Origin: Pterois miles
Taxonomy: Eukaryota > Chordata > Actinopteri > Perciformes > Scorpaenidae
Direction: 5' to 3'
NCBI GenBank assembly: GCA_947000775.1
Contig: CAMQGK010000299.1
Coordinates: 14,508,001-14,572,000 of the forward strand
DNA: 64,000 nucleotides
Shown here: positions 22,173 to 33,812 of the stretch, piece by piece
Layout of the letters: each line of letters opens with the position of its first letter
Numbering within the stretch: position 1 is the first letter of the stretch
Notes under the pieces: model-generated
What the model was told of the DNA's origin: nothing
Seen by the model: the letters and a program-made list of their open reading frames with translations, nothing else
Databases searched by the model: none
Position numbers and translations under genes: made by a program

Positions 22173-23942
22173 TCAGTGTTCCCCCTAATTTTTCATGTGT
22201 CTGAACATACACCGTATGGGCACGTGTACATAAAGAGCTGTCAATGATAATGTTTTGCTGCTTTAGTAAGTAAATGTGTGTAAACCGCATCATATTATTG
22301 GCTGGACAGTCTTAGTCATTGTTTTATCTGTAGTTACCGCTTGTTGTCATTCTTATGTGTTTATTTTATTTTATGCGCTGCATAGATTTGCTATGTGGAG
22401 AATGCGGGAGCAGTGCACGGTTAGGGTTACTACTACTACTACTACTGCTGCTGCTACTATTGCTTGGCTAAAACCTTCTGTCACAATATAGGTAATTTCA
22501 TATGTTGATAATGATATATGTGAAACTTTAGCATGTTTTCTGGTAATTCAAAAAACAAGTAGTCTATATGAAATAACCACATGGTCTTGTTTGAATTATA
22601 TACTTATATATAATAGAGTATTTCCTCATTTAATTCAGAACTTTAGTGTAAAATGAACAGAACAGTTTCAAGTGATGAAGACTAATAAATATAACAGTAA
22701 AGTGTGATGTAAAAAGAAAATTAATTTTCAAATATTACTTCAAAAATATGTTCATATTTTCTGAGAAATTTCAGTTAGCATGTGCTTGTTATTATAAATG
22801 ACACAATTTTGTATCATGATATCTCAATATATGATTTCACCACTGTACAGTTATAATATTGAATTATCGCCCTGATATAATATATAACAATATAAAACAT
22901 CTTTATAAATTACATAAATGATGAATCCATTAAAATTTGAACTAATCAACTGTCAACCAGCAAACAGATCTGACTTATTGGAAGAATTTGTCACTAAATT
23001 AAACAAGGGAAGCTGAATGGAAACAACCTTTTATTATCTGAATTACCACACACTTCCTATATTATCTGCTTCATGCATGGATGCTATTTCACACACTCTC
23101 CTCAAATCACCCCCTGCCACTCCCACCCAGACATCCACACTATGCCCTCCTGCCTGCAGGCTACAGTAGTCAATAGTGAGTCGAGAGACGGAGACAGCAG
23201 AGCCATAAAAGTGAATCCGCACAACCCATAGCGGGACATTAAAAGCTTCCTCCTACTACTCCTCTCTACCTGCTGTGATAAGGGAGCGGTCCGTGGTGAG
23301 CAGCAGAGGCTTTGATTGTATGAACCCAGCTTGTGTTATCTGTTTTGGTTCGGGAGAGGAATTGCTGACCCTGCAATTCATGCTGGAGTCAGCTGATAGC
23401 GGCATGTTTGCTCTTCAGCATAACAAACACACCAGTCAAGATTGATTCAGCATAACCTGGCGTTATTTCAGGACTTCTGACCAGTCGTGATTATCACAAT
23501 CAAACTGAACAATGGGAACAAAAACAATAACCACTTCCCGAAACCGACAATTTGACAATCATGCCAACTTGATGCAGTGATTGGCCAGATGTGACAAGGT
23601 GAGGAAGGATTTGAAGCTCTCTGGCTCTCTCTTTTTTCATTCTGAGCACAATCACTTCCATGTGTGTTGTGCACAAATGCAGCTTTGTCTCCTGAAAATT
23701 ACATTCAAATGACTGCAACTCTGTGAATGCCTGTGAGGAAGGATTGTCCAAAAGTTTGCAGTGTTATCATCATTTTGAATGATCCCTGTCAGGCTTTTTG
23801 GCCCATCTTTGAGTGCTGCTGTTCAGAAGAGCTATAAACATTTTACCTCCAAATGTGGTTTGTACAAACAACACTTTGTACAAACCAGTTTGTTTTGAGC
23901 ATACATACCTTAAATAATCACGCATTTTCTCCTGTGTTAACC
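22173..23942. other. A/T-rich single-copy DNA
   Basis: 22.5-22.95 kb is strongly A/T-rich with many 'atataat' words. No gene recognised. A trinucleotide repeat lies at the left. Confidence 0.45.
22428..22460. repeat. (TAC)n/(TGC)n trinucleotide repeat
   Basis: Seven or so TAC/ACT repeats pass into three TGC repeats and back to a TAC, a compound trinucleotide tract. Confidence 0.9.
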
Positions 23943-24404
23943 AAGGCTGTCAAAGTCAAGATGATGATAATGCATTAATGCAATTTTGTTTTAACGGCAC
24001 TAATGTCTTTCGATTACTAAATAACCTCTTAAAAATCTGACAGGCCGTCAAATCTGATGGGCCGTCATCAGGCCTGGCCGCTATTTGATATTTCAGAGGT
24101 TGTAGTGGGCTAGAGTGAAGATACTGCTATCATTGGAAATTAGAAAACCAACAGAATCCATTAGTACCAACCATGTCATATAGCTTGTCACAAAGGTGAC
24201 GAAATAAAGCTGCAAACTTGCGCTAAATTTTTGCGAGGAAAAGTCACATGGCCATTTTTTGACCTCTGACCTCAAGATATATGAATGAAAATGGGTTCTC
24301 TTGGTACCCACGAGTCTCCCCTTTACAGACATGCCCACTTTATGACAATCACATGTAGTTTGAAGCAAGTCTGAGATTAAATATTCTAATCATTTGACAG
24401 CCTT
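23943..24404 (+). mobile_element. Family B element, both ends present, internally deleted
   Basis: Left end 'aaggctgtcaaagtcaag' and right end 'catttgacagcctt' are inverse of each other, giving 'aaggctgtcaaa/tttgacagcctt' termini. The core is followed by a jump straight to the right terminus ('gaagcaagtctgagattaaa'), so the whole right half is deleted. About 462 bp. Flanks do not show a clear 8-bp duplication. Confidence 0.85.
24260..24272 (-). promoter_or_regulatory. Perfect DR1 site in the B core
   Basis: Minus strand AGGTCA-G-AGGTCA, retained although the element has lost its right half. Confidence 0.55.
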
Positions 24405-25387
24405 CGATTTAAACCTGTGACTGACAACCTCCACTGTGTTTTCCTGACAACCAAACAACCTGGATGTAGATCAGGCATCACAGAAAATAACTGATGGATG
24501 GATTTTTTAGTAAATGTTCTCAGAATTCACCTTTAGAAGTAAGTCAATGATGAGATATGATCAGAAGCCAACTTTTGAGTCTGCCCAACACACAAACCAA
24601 ATCTCCCTTGTTCCCCCATCTGCTCCCGTCCAAACAACAGCTTCTTACCTGCGACTCTTCCCTCCTCACCTCTATGGCTGCGCTAACATCACACCTTGTC
24701 CACATTCTCCATTCTACTTCCTGAAGAAATGGGAAAATGGAGAGGGAAGGGTCGACATGAATCTAGGTCAGCTCTCAGTCCAATTTCTGCCGCTAAGTGA
24801 GTTATTTGTGAGTGCAGCTGAATCATTTATTATAATGGGAAGTTGGTGCGCAAATGGAAGGCTTGGTTATTGTCTGACAGAGCTGTGAATGTGAGATGGA
24901 GCTGGGAAAATATTACAAAGCCTAGTCATCCTGTTTCTTTGGTTGTTTTGTTTTTTTCTGGATTAAATTGAATCATGTTTACACGCCAGTCTTCTCACCA
25001 TATTTAAAAGTAGGACATCAAACAAATGATCTGATTTTGTGTGGCGTGAAAGGGTGAGAGAAACATTACTGTTTTTGTGTGAAATATGAGGAGGCTTATC
25101 TGACTGTCCGTGATATTCAATGTAAATACAAGTTATCAAATGAGAGGCGTGAACCATGAGGCAGAATACAGATGCTGAAAGGACCTAACATCGTGTGTGC
25201 ATGACTTATTTTGAACTTAAAGTCGAACTTACATCTGCAATCCCATCTTTTCAAATGGAAACGCCCACTCAGCCGTTAACAAAAAGCAGTGACGTCGGTT
25301 ACCAAAGGAAGCTAATCAGTGAGGTTATGAATAATGTGACGTTTGGAAATAACCAAAAGGGTTAAATGACATTTATTTTGAAGTAGG
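24405..25387. other. Single-copy DNA, no gene seen
   Basis: A 124-codon open frame at 24514-24888 shows no motif, no flanking splice signals and no codon pattern that convinces me. Confidence 0.45.
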
Positions 25388-25850
25388 GTTGTATGTGTAC
25401 TCCCACGTTCTGTGAGGTAAAATGTTTTTCTGAATTAAGTCTTGTGGCTTTGAAGAGAGCGATACAACAGCTTCAGTTCACTGTGGGAAAGAGACGGAGA
25501 AGTAAACCGGCTATAGACGGGAGCAGCAGAAAAACATATTTTAGCCACCTAAAAAATAATCAGTATCCATTCAAATGTACGCTATATTTAGAATATTATC
25601 ACTGTTGCCATCACACAGCCCTTTCTGATGGGGAACTGAAGTCGTAATTCTGCTCTATTCAAAGCCACCAGACTACATTCACAAAAACAGTCATTTTATC
25701 TCTCAAAACACAGGAGTTGCTGGTCTACCGCTGCATCGATCGGTTAGTTTGTTTGTGTGACTTTCAGATCTGAGCTAACGTGACATTCAAAGCAGTACGT
25801 TACTTAGCGTCTATGCAGGTACTCCTGTCTGCTTCTACAAACAAACATCT
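25388..25850 (+). mobile_element. Family E (TTAA-type) interior copy
   Basis: Contains 'ttctgtgaggtaaaatgttt', 'tgtggctttgaagagagcga', 'acatattttagccacctaaa', 'acgctatatttagaatatta' and 'gagttgctggtctaccgctg', matching parts of the 4.1, 8.5 and 9.1 kb copies. Both TTAA termini are missing. Confidence 0.7.
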
Positions 25851-26923
25851 ATGTAACTGTGTGTAAAACTCTGAACCTAAGGACTGTCTTTACTGCATTA
25901 GGTAGCAGAGATTTCATGCAGAAACGTAGGTTATGTCACAGGGGATTTAGAAGGGCTTGGGAAAATAGCATTTTGATGCTAAAATATACCGACATTTGAA
26001 ATTTTGGATTTGAAAACATAAGGGAAGTCACAGAAAAAAATAATATGGACTCACCCTTTAACAAAGGCCGTCGTACCTCTTTGTTTAGACTGTAAGTCTT
26101 TCTCTGTATAAAAGGATAAACACAACTGATATACCACATGGTGATAAATACTGTTTGTTTCTGTTAAGAACCGGTTCAACTGTCACATCAGTGTCCCGTC
26201 TGATCAGATGCATGAGGCTGTGAAGTCCCCCCCTCCAGCAAGCCCAGACTTCATGATTCAAACCACGACCAGCCGGCCGACTCAGAGCGAAGCCTGGTAC
26301 CCTGGGGTCTTCAGGTTCTTGGCTTTTAGGCGAAACAAGTGGCTCAGTCTCGATGACCCCTTCAGCAAACACCAGTGGGGTCGACGGAGGGTTAATGCTT
26401 GGGTAAAGAAAGGGCAGAGAACAGCGAGGGGTTTGCTTCGTCCAACCTGAACACCTCTGTCTCTGATTGAGCCCTCAGTCAAAGCAGCCAGATGTATCAG
26501 GCTTCAAAGCATCTTTAGAGCACAGAGGTCAGCCCTGGGGTCTCTGGGGTAGTGGGGGTGAAACCCGATCTTTTAATTTATCCTCATCTGTTGCCGCCCA
26601 TAGCTTTACTATTCAAAGGGAGAGGCAGAGGAAGAAACATTACGCTGCTTGTGAACCAGCACATTCACCATCTCTCTGACAAGTGCAAACAAACATCCCT
26701 CCAACCGTTTCGATGGCGAGGCTGACGGACGTTTGGCGTACTGGCTGCTTGGTTTACTATATGGCTTACTACAGACTCTACGTAGTCACGGTGACGTGAC
26801 ACAAGAGCGTGGAGCACAGTGAACACTGAATAACTAATTTTTAGTGAAGCTAAACTCTTAAAAATTAGCTTATACTACATAATTAAAACAACTGATGCCA
26901 AGGATATTTTTAAGTAAAAATAA
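25851..26923. other. Mostly single-copy DNA
   Basis: The last 130 bp ('tgacacaagagcgtggagca') look like a decayed partial duplicate of family A. Otherwise nothing is recognised. Confidence 0.4.
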
Positions 26924-27133
26924 CAGACTGTATATAAGAAGTGGACTTAATCACTGTGGAGCTTCAAGTTCGGCATTGTGGTCGTCGCCATCTTGATTTT
27001 TTTACAACCAGAAGTGACACAAGAGGGTGGAGCTAAGTACAACTGAACGCTGAGTTAGACACTTTCAGGCAGCCAGAAAGGTTAGAGTTAACTTTCACGA
27101 ACTGAAAACACACTGAAAGGGTTAAAGTTGTAA
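26924..27133 (-). repeat. Family A interspersed repeat, inverted partial copy
   Basis: Starts 'agactgtatataagaagtgg', the inverse of the family A right end, then 'cgccatcttgat', 'gacacaagagggtggagc' and 'aacacactgaaagggttaaa', inverse of 'accctttcagtgtgtttt' in the 11.1 kb copy. Confidence 0.75.
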
Positions 27134-27604
27134 GAAAATATGGACAACTCCCAGACCGGACAGCGGCAACTCTGTCGCTGTGGCCTACACACTCCAAACA
27201 TGAGAGCTCCCTCCAAACCTCTGACAGTGATGAGAAGTGCGTCCCTGTTCGCTGGCTGACCCCAGAACAGCCCCGGCCAGCAGGCACTGCAGCCCCCCGC
27301 CATACCCCTCAACGGCTGTACTCTCAATCATGTGCTGCCCGTCAGACAGAGCCGGCCCCCCGTTGAGCCGCCATTACCTGATGAGGAGTGGCAGTAATCA
27401 GCCAGATAACTGGTCTTTCCTGTCCAATTAGTCTGAACATTACCTGGCTTAGCCGACCCGGGCCGCACGCTCGCATTAGAAATAAAGCCATTGAGAAATG
27501 TGCACCACGTGGATCATATGATAGTGTCAACTCTTGTGTTAATCCGCTGCAGGGCAAAGAGGGGGCAAAGTCTCAGAAAACACCCGGTATAATCAATGTT
27601 TGTC
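27134..27604. other. GC-richer single-copy DNA
   Basis: Somewhat more GC-rich than its surroundings. Open frames occur on both strands but none is recognisable as protein. Confidence 0.4.
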
Positions 27605-28262
27605 CCGGCTTGAACTCTTGAGAAAATAGCTGCAATATGAGCAGAAATAGTAGGGGTAAGGAAAGCAATAACCAAACCAATATATTTGCTTCATTTGAGT
27701 CTATGTGGAAGTAGAAGGAATTACTGCTTTTATTGTTGTAGTATGAGTAACAGGAAGTCATGTCCGCCACGTAAAAGAAGAGGTTCCACGTAGATATGCC
27801 CTTCACCCTCACATATTAAATCCAACGTGGTAAACACTAAAGTAGTGTTTACAAAATAAGGTGGAAGGGAACTGTATGTACAAAATACATATATGTAAAT
27901 AAGATTGATGGATTATAGTCACCAGAAGAATAAAACATCACATTTCCCTTATAAATTAAAAAGAAAATACCACTAATTTATGAGGGAAATGTCTATTCTC
28001 TGATTTTTCAGTTTCTGGAAAAAAATTTATGAATAATGCTCGACAGTGACTGATATATTTGAATTCAGGACATCTCTGACTACATACATGCTAAAAATCA
28101 AACATTTTACTGTATTATTTAGATATTTTCCAAAGTAAAAGTCCCTAGAAGTGTATGATGTAACTTTATCCAATGGTATATTGCAAAAAAAAAAAAAAAA
28201 ATTTGAAGAATCACAATACATATCAAATCAGCACCCAAGTATTGTGATAATATCAGATCAGG
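27605..28262 (-). mobile_element. Family D element, inverted copy
   Basis: Carries 'gcttcatttgagtctatgtg', 'cttttattgttgtag', 'aagggaactgta' and 'ttttccaaagtaaaa', all inverse of the copy at 18.0-18.9 kb. Includes an A run of about 17-18 bases and ends 'caagtattgtgataatatc'. The two copies lie about 9 kb apart in opposite orientation. Confidence 0.7.
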
Positions 28263-28490
28263 AGAGAAAATAGTGCTCAAGTTATAAACAGTGTACATGT
28301 TGTGCACTGTTCACACTCCCTTTGTGCAGCACCTTCGTCTCTGTTGTCATTAATAATTTCAGGCTGTCTTTATTTCCCCCACGTTCGCTTGTCAGTGACT
28401 TTAAAGGTTTTTGGCTAATAAGTCTCATTTCACTTCATTAACTTCTGGCTTGGGGGTCTATTCAAGCTGAGATGATATATTACCCAGCGA

Positions 28491-28491
<1 letters not shown>

Positions 28492-28528
<37 letters not shown>
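28492..28528. repeat. (CA)n microsatellite
   Basis: About 18 uninterrupted CA units. Confidence 0.98.
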
Positions 28529-28530
<2 letters not shown>

Positions 28531-29339
28531 AATGAGCATGTGTATGCAGGAGTTTGCACATTTTCTCCCCTCACACTTTTTGTTCACGGCCTCTCCTGGG
28601 TAGCCCGAGGTACTGCGGTGAGCCCGGCTCGTACGAGTGCAAGGAGACGCACACAGGAAGGGAATGAGGGTCCGGGTAATGTGCAGTAATTGATGCTGGT
28701 ACTCTAGGAGTGCTTTTCAGGCTCTGTCTGTGGTTTTCCTCCTTACAAGCTGTGGGCCCTGCCTACAGCTACAACACAGTATGGCTTCACGCTCCCGGCT
28801 AGCCCACGTAGCTCACATTTAGTTCAACAATTTAACCCTTAATCTGCTTTAAAATTAAGCTGAAAGTCATTACCAGCAGTGTAATCTGTTAGGAGTTTAG
28901 GAAAGTTGCCTAAAATGACTGAAGCGGTTTATTACATTAGTACAGCTCCCCCAGGGTACAATAAGCTTCCTTTGTTTGTGTTTTTAGACACCGGTTGTTA
29001 TTGTTTGCCTTTTATCACCTTTTATGACTTGCAGCATTTTTTCCTTGGGAGGCAATGGCTGTTGTTTACCACAGTAATCTGTAATCAGCAAACTAGATCT
29101 CCATTAAACCCACTTGTTTCCTCGGTGAATGTGGCGGAGCTGTGGTTAATGCGTGGGTTGTTTTGCCTCTGAGAAAGACAGATGTGTGATTGTGATTTTT
29201 GGTCCCGTTTTGATGAGGGAGGGATCTAGAAACAGACAAGATGGCAGTTTCAGTGGACACTCAGCTCATTAGATCCAGATATCAGGGCGAGTGCCAGAAT
29301 GGCACGACTCATTAGTTTGCTTAATGACAATTTATAGCT

Positions 29340-29349
29340 GTGTGTGTGT

Positions 29350-29398
<49 letters not shown>
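29340..29398. repeat. (TG)n microsatellite
   Basis: Roughly 29 TG units with one TA interruption near the start and a TA-ending step. Confidence 0.98.
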
Positions 29399-29399
<1 letters not shown>

Positions 29400-29519
29400 T
29401 TGCATAAACCGCGTTGTTTGATTTGAACAGTAGGTATTAGGAGAGAGGACGGCTAATTATGAGGTGCGGTGAGAGATTATTCTTAAACCTTATTTCCATA
29501 TTAGCAACTTTAATGTGCG

Positions 29520-30955
29520 GTTTTATTAAACGATAACTAGTATTTTTCCAACTTATTTTCCCATGTTTTTGTGTCCAAGCGAGTAACTGGGACAACAGCC
29601 TTTGAAACTGGTCCAGTATTGAGGGCTCATGCTGTAACCGGCAGCTGTGAAACGAGCCACGAGGGCAAGTGAACAGCAACCAATAAAGTGCTTGTTTTTG
29701 CCACTTACAGGCTCAGATTGTTATTATAAGTGTCTGACAGCATTATGGAAATGACCCTACAGAGACTTACCTTTCACTCAGCGCTAGGCCGTATGGGTTA
29801 TACATAATATTTCAATATTTTAAGGCTATATGCCATTATATGATATATATATCTTGATATTTTCATATTTTCTCTTAAAGAAGTGTTCGATTTAACCCTT
29901 TGATGGGTGTGCTCATACTAGCAAATTAATGGTGGTGTACTATCATATATTGAAATCAGATTTTTTTTTTGGGGGAAATTCTTTAGTTTGACTAATTATT
30001 CGCACAATTGAAATTTGTTTATTTCTGAAATACAGTTTGCAGATGGCAGTTTAAAAAAAAATATCATTCCTTATTTAATATTCATTCATTTTGTTTTATT
30101 TCATATTATTGACGGAATGACTGACTTATTGAATTTATGTGAATTTGTTGATCACATTCACTGGATGATCACTTTTATTTTGAAGTTCGTTCTTACACGC
30201 TCTTACCGTAATGCTGAGTATATGCACATCTCCAGGGGGCTAGTTTGATCGTGGAGCCTGACATCAAACGTCACCTTTTTCGACCTCAACACGTAAACTC
30301 GCCTTCACTTCTTTTGCTTGCTCCCTGTTCACACCTCATATGCCACACGCTCGCCCAGAAGAGTGTGTCTGTGAGAGGGAGAGAGCGGCAAAACGGCAGC
30401 GCAAGTTTCAAGCTGGCGTCTCAACGTGACAATATCTGTACTCCATGTTAGCGATATAATCCTTTCCTACGTCACAACCAGAACAAGCCGCAGTAACATT
30501 GTTATCATGTCCAAGTCCTGCTCAGTCTCATTGTGAAATCTGAATATCCGTATACTCAAATAAATACAGGCAGCCATTGTGGAATCATCTAAATATTCAG
30601 CTGTGACATAGAAAATCTTGAAACACAACATGTTAATGGATGTATTCCACTATATTACCATTGTCTTCCAGCAACATGTCACCTCGCCAGATTTCACAAT
30701 GAGACTTCTCTTTGAGCAAGACTCTTTCCTTAATGTCAGACACTTAAATAAACAATCAGAGCCCATCATGGCAAAACACAAGCACTTTTAATGGACCTAA
30801 ATGACGGTGCCAGCTTGCCCCATTAGCACCATATTGCAGCCTGTGAGCGGCTGCCATCTAAAACACTCCCCCTTGATGCTGGACCAGTTTCAGAAAGGGT
30901 TGACCCTATTGGTCAGTTATACACAAAAACATGGGAAGTCAGGTTGAAAAATACA
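29520..30955. mobile_element. Foldback (long inverted-arm) element, split by an insertion
   Basis: Two arms are inverse of each other over roughly 270 bp. Paired landmarks, left then right: 'cccatgtttttgtgt' at 29560 with 'acacaaaaacatggg' at 30921; 'aaactggtccag' at 29605 with 'ctggaccagttt' at 30879; 'aaagtgcttg' at 29685 with 'caagcacttt' at 30779; 'taagtgtctgaca' at 29727 with 'tgtcagacactta' at 30734. The innermost part of the left arm, 'gtctcattgtgaaatctg' at 30525, is a perfect 18-bp inverse of 30688-30705, but lies beyond a 730-bp insertion. Removing that insertion gives a near-continuous hairpin with a loop of about 145 bp. Non-coding. Confidence 0.8.
29785..30513 (+). mobile_element. 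hAT-like repeat inserted in the foldback element
   Basis: Begins 'taggccgtatgggttataca' and continues with A/T-rich 'atatgatatatatatcttga', 'gatcacattcactggatgat', 'atatgcacatctccaggggg' and 'acgtgacaatatctgtactc'. I recall this as a teleost repeat whose ends read 'taggctgcacgatat'. The right terminus seems to be missing. It separates two parts of the foldback's left arm, so it arrived later. Confidence 0.65.
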
Positions 30956-32128
30956 GATTAAACAACAGCAAAACATCCTGCAAAACACTTTCAACCACCA
31001 ATAACAAAAGTACAGTACAATAAAACAGACTCTGCATGTGTGAGCATTTTTACGATGACTTTTACGAATTTGGTCTCTGTCCAGAAGTTTCTCCAATTCC
31101 GCTGGCATTTCTCTCTATCATTACAGCATTTCCAAATAGATTTTCTGTGTGATGCACTCGTCTAAATCAGGGTCAAAGATTATATAATCTATATCCTCCT
31201 TATGTAGACTGTTGTATCCTAAAACAGATTTAGCCCCTTCTGGCCCACTGGAAACCCCAGGAGCCCTGAGTGGCAGCTGAGCCCAGTCAGGACATTGTTT
31301 CCTGAAGGAAATACGGCCTTGCTAAAAATTCCTGAGATGCTCCAGTTGCATTTATATCATCTGCTACAGAATATGAAATATGAGAGTGTCATTGAAGACA
31401 GCTTTATAATGCCAGTAGTAAACATAATCTGGGGTTCGGTGTAGACTAAATGGGTACTACCACTTCCCAGAGCTGGATAAACTGACAGTGAAGTTTTGTG
31501 ACCACTTGGAACTCCTTACTGCATATATAATAAACATGGCAACAGACATAATTCAATCAGTTTTCAGTTGGTCTTGTAAAAGATAAATAAAATTAAACAG
31601 ATTGATCTGACAGCAGCAATAGTAAACTACGCACCTCTCAGGCTCTCACAAAGTAGTCATCTTTACCGTTCGGACTATTTTTCACGGTTTATACTGTTGA
31701 AATATAGTCAGCAAACCACTTTAAGATAAAGCAATAAAGCATCTAATACAGTTTCAAAGGTTATAATTCTGTTAAGTTCACACTTGAAGGCGAAGAAAGG
31801 AAACTTTTCCTTCTTTACGAGCCTCTGAAATGACACCGTAAAAGCTGTTTTTATTTATTGCATTCTGTGCCTGTAAACTAACTCCCCTCATTCTGACTTT
31901 ATGTTTGCAGGAGTGAATTGGCGTTGGCTTTGTGCTGCATGCCGTTTTACTGCAATTTGTAAATATTAAAGTGTTCTTTTACAGGCTAAGTGGGTTCAAA
32001 TGTGCCAAAAAGCTCCCTGAGTGAGCTCCTCAATGGCCTCATTCTCTTCTCCTCTTCACTGGCTTTGAAGATCAGAGTAGAGAGTGTTAGTCTGTTATTA
32101 GTATGTCTAAAAAAAGTACCTAACCTTC

Positions 32129-32131
<3 letters not shown>

Positions 32132-32171
<40 letters not shown>

Positions 32172-32172
32172 C
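32132..32172. repeat. (TG)n-(CG)n compound microsatellite
   Basis: About 15 TG units pass into 'gcgcgcgcgc'. Alternating purine-pyrimidine of this kind can adopt Z-DNA; that is known of such sequences, not shown here. Confidence 0.95.
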
Positions 32173-32423
32173 CATTGCTTCCAGAAATCAGAGAAATCCT
32201 TTCAAGTAGGAGGGGAAAATGTGATTTTACAAGGGGAGGAAAGAAAACTCCCCGCCTCCTTCACCTACATTCTCATCTTCCCGAGGGGGAAAGGAGAGAA
32301 AAGACTCGACTTCAGGGAGTCTGGGCTGAAATCAATTTACACACAGAATATTCAATATCAGTGGTAGCTATATATGATGCCTGGAAGTGATTTAAGTAAC
32401 TATTGCTAGTGGTAGATTTACCT

Positions 32424-32584
32424 CTCTATATGTATGCACTGCATTCCTGTCTACACCTCTGTATTATTATATATATTTTTAGTACTTCTCCATTCATACT
32501 ACGTTCCTGTCTACACCTCTGTATATATTTATATATATTTTTGTACTTCTCTATACACACTACATTCCTGTTTATAGCTCTGTG
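32424..32584. repeat. 60-bp minisatellite, about 2.7 units
   Basis: 'cattcctgtctacacctctg' recurs as 'cgttcctgtctacacctctg' 60 bases later and 'cattcctgtttatagctctg' about 60 further on, with similar 'tatatatttttagtacttct' spacers. Because 60 is divisible by three, one frame stays open and repeats a 20-residue unit rich in Leu, Ile, Cys and Tyr. I read this as tandem DNA, not a gene. Confidence 0.9.
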
Positions 32585-32726
32585 CACATACAGTATATTA
32601 GTTTTCATCATGCATAAATGCATGCATCATGTTTACATCCAGTTTTCCCATCTGAAATACTGTTGTCAACAAAATTACAAATATAGGTTTGCATTACTAT
32701 TTTATATTTGCATATGTTTATATTTA

Positions 32727-33206
32727 GGCTGTCAAAATTAACGTGATAATAACATGTTAATGCAAATTTGTTTTAATGCCACTAACACAATCGATCTTTT
32801 CAGTTTTAAAGCTAGAGTGACGATACTGGTGTCACAGGAAACCAGAGAACCTAATGAATCCATTGGCACCAAGGATTAGCATTACCATAGCTTGTCGAGA
32901 AGGAGCTTAAATGACACTCCAAACGTGCGGAAATTTTGGCAAGAATAAACTGTTGTGGCCATTTTCAAAGGGGTCCCTTGACCTCTGACCTCAAGATACG
33001 TGAATGAAAATGGGTTCTATGGGTACCCACCAGTCTCACCTTTACAGCCCACTTTATGATAATCACATGCAGTTTAGGGCAAGTCATAGTCAAGTCAACA
33101 CACTGACAGCTGTTGTTGCCTGTTGGGCTGCAGTTTGCCATGTTATGATCTGAGCATATTTTTTATACTAAATGCAGTACCTGTGAGGGTTTCTGGACAA
33201 TATTTT
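32727..33206 (+). mobile_element. Family B element, right end missing
   Basis: Left end 'aggctgtcaaaattaacgtg', then 'gttaatgcaaatttgtttta', pre-core, core and 'acctgtgagggtttctggac', where it breaks into an unrelated fragment. Slightly deleted in the core before 'ccactttatgat'. Confidence 0.85.
32979..32991 (-). promoter_or_regulatory. Perfect DR1 site in the B core
   Basis: Minus strand AGGTCA-G-AGGTCA. Confidence 0.55.
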
Positions 33207-33395
33207 TGGTGAAGTGATCCAGACTACTGCTTCTGGTCAGAGGCATGGTCATGTCTAGAAGGTAACCCTCAAATTACGAAAATTTACGCCAACTACCATC
33301 AGTCACACCGGAGGAGCGGACAGGCCACGGCTCCATTGTTTTGAATCTGGACTGCTGTTACCCATTTTAAGTGCTACATATTGTTCCTTTAACAA
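33207..33395 (+). mobile_element. Right-terminal fragment of a TTAA-type element
   Basis: Ends 'agtgctacatattgttcctttaa', with a TTAA terminus like the ends at 49.87 kb ('tacatactgtacctttaa'). The body 'gaggagcggacaggccacgg' is recalled from teleost repeats. It truncates the family B copy to its left. Confidence 0.5.
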
Positions 33396-33659
33396 GTAAT
33401 ATTTTGCTTTTGAATTTCTGTGAATACAGAAATTGAGTTGAGTGAGTTTTGTTTACACAGTTTCACAGCATGACTTAGAAAATGTGTCAAGTGTCCCTGA
33501 GATTTCACAAAAATTAGATGAAAAAGTAAAATGAAATAAATGTAGTGCGGAGTTTCATATACTGTTGCTCTATACAGGCTTGTTAATAATTGATTTTCAA
33601 AGACACATCATTTTTTTTTTTTTGCTTTTCTAATATTTCTATTCTATAATTTCCACAGC

Positions 33660-33812
33660 ACTGTATTTCTTTGCTCCAGTGCCGGTGCTCCTGTCTGCTG
33701 GTCCAAGCTGAGTGCACGCCAACCATCATCTACTGTAAGTAATACACCTACTGTGGATAAGTACCTTGTATGACCCCACTTCAAAACACCCAAAATATCC
33801 CTTTAAGACCTT
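33660..33812 (+). mobile_element. Family E right-terminal fragment
   Basis: 'gctcctgtctgctggtccaa', 'gccaaccatcatctactgta', 'agtaatacac' and 'cttcaaaacacccaaaatat' lead to 'ccctttaa', matching the right arm of the 8.5-9.1 kb copy. Confidence 0.75.

Larger units (their letters stand above)
28263..29519. other. Single-copy DNA with two dinucleotide tracts
   Basis: Apart from the microsatellites no gene or family is recognised. A short palindrome 'gtgccagaatggcac' lies near 29290. Confidence 0.45.
30956..32726. other. Single-copy DNA with simple repeats at its right end
   Basis: No gene recognised at 30.96-32.1 kb. The (TG)n and 60-bp tandem repeats are listed separately. Open frames through those repeats are artefacts of repeat periods. 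Confidence 0.45.

Noticed and set aside
23935..24412. 8-bp target duplication around the deleted family B copy
   Set aside because: The flanks ('tgttaacc' and 'cgatttaa') do not match well enough to call one.
24514..24888. 124-codon open frame on the plus strand
   Set aside because: No recognisable motif, no start context or splice signals of note, and unremarkable composition.
32403..32741. 112-codon open frame with a repeated 20-residue pattern
   Set aside because: Explained by a 60-bp minisatellite whose period is a multiple of three.
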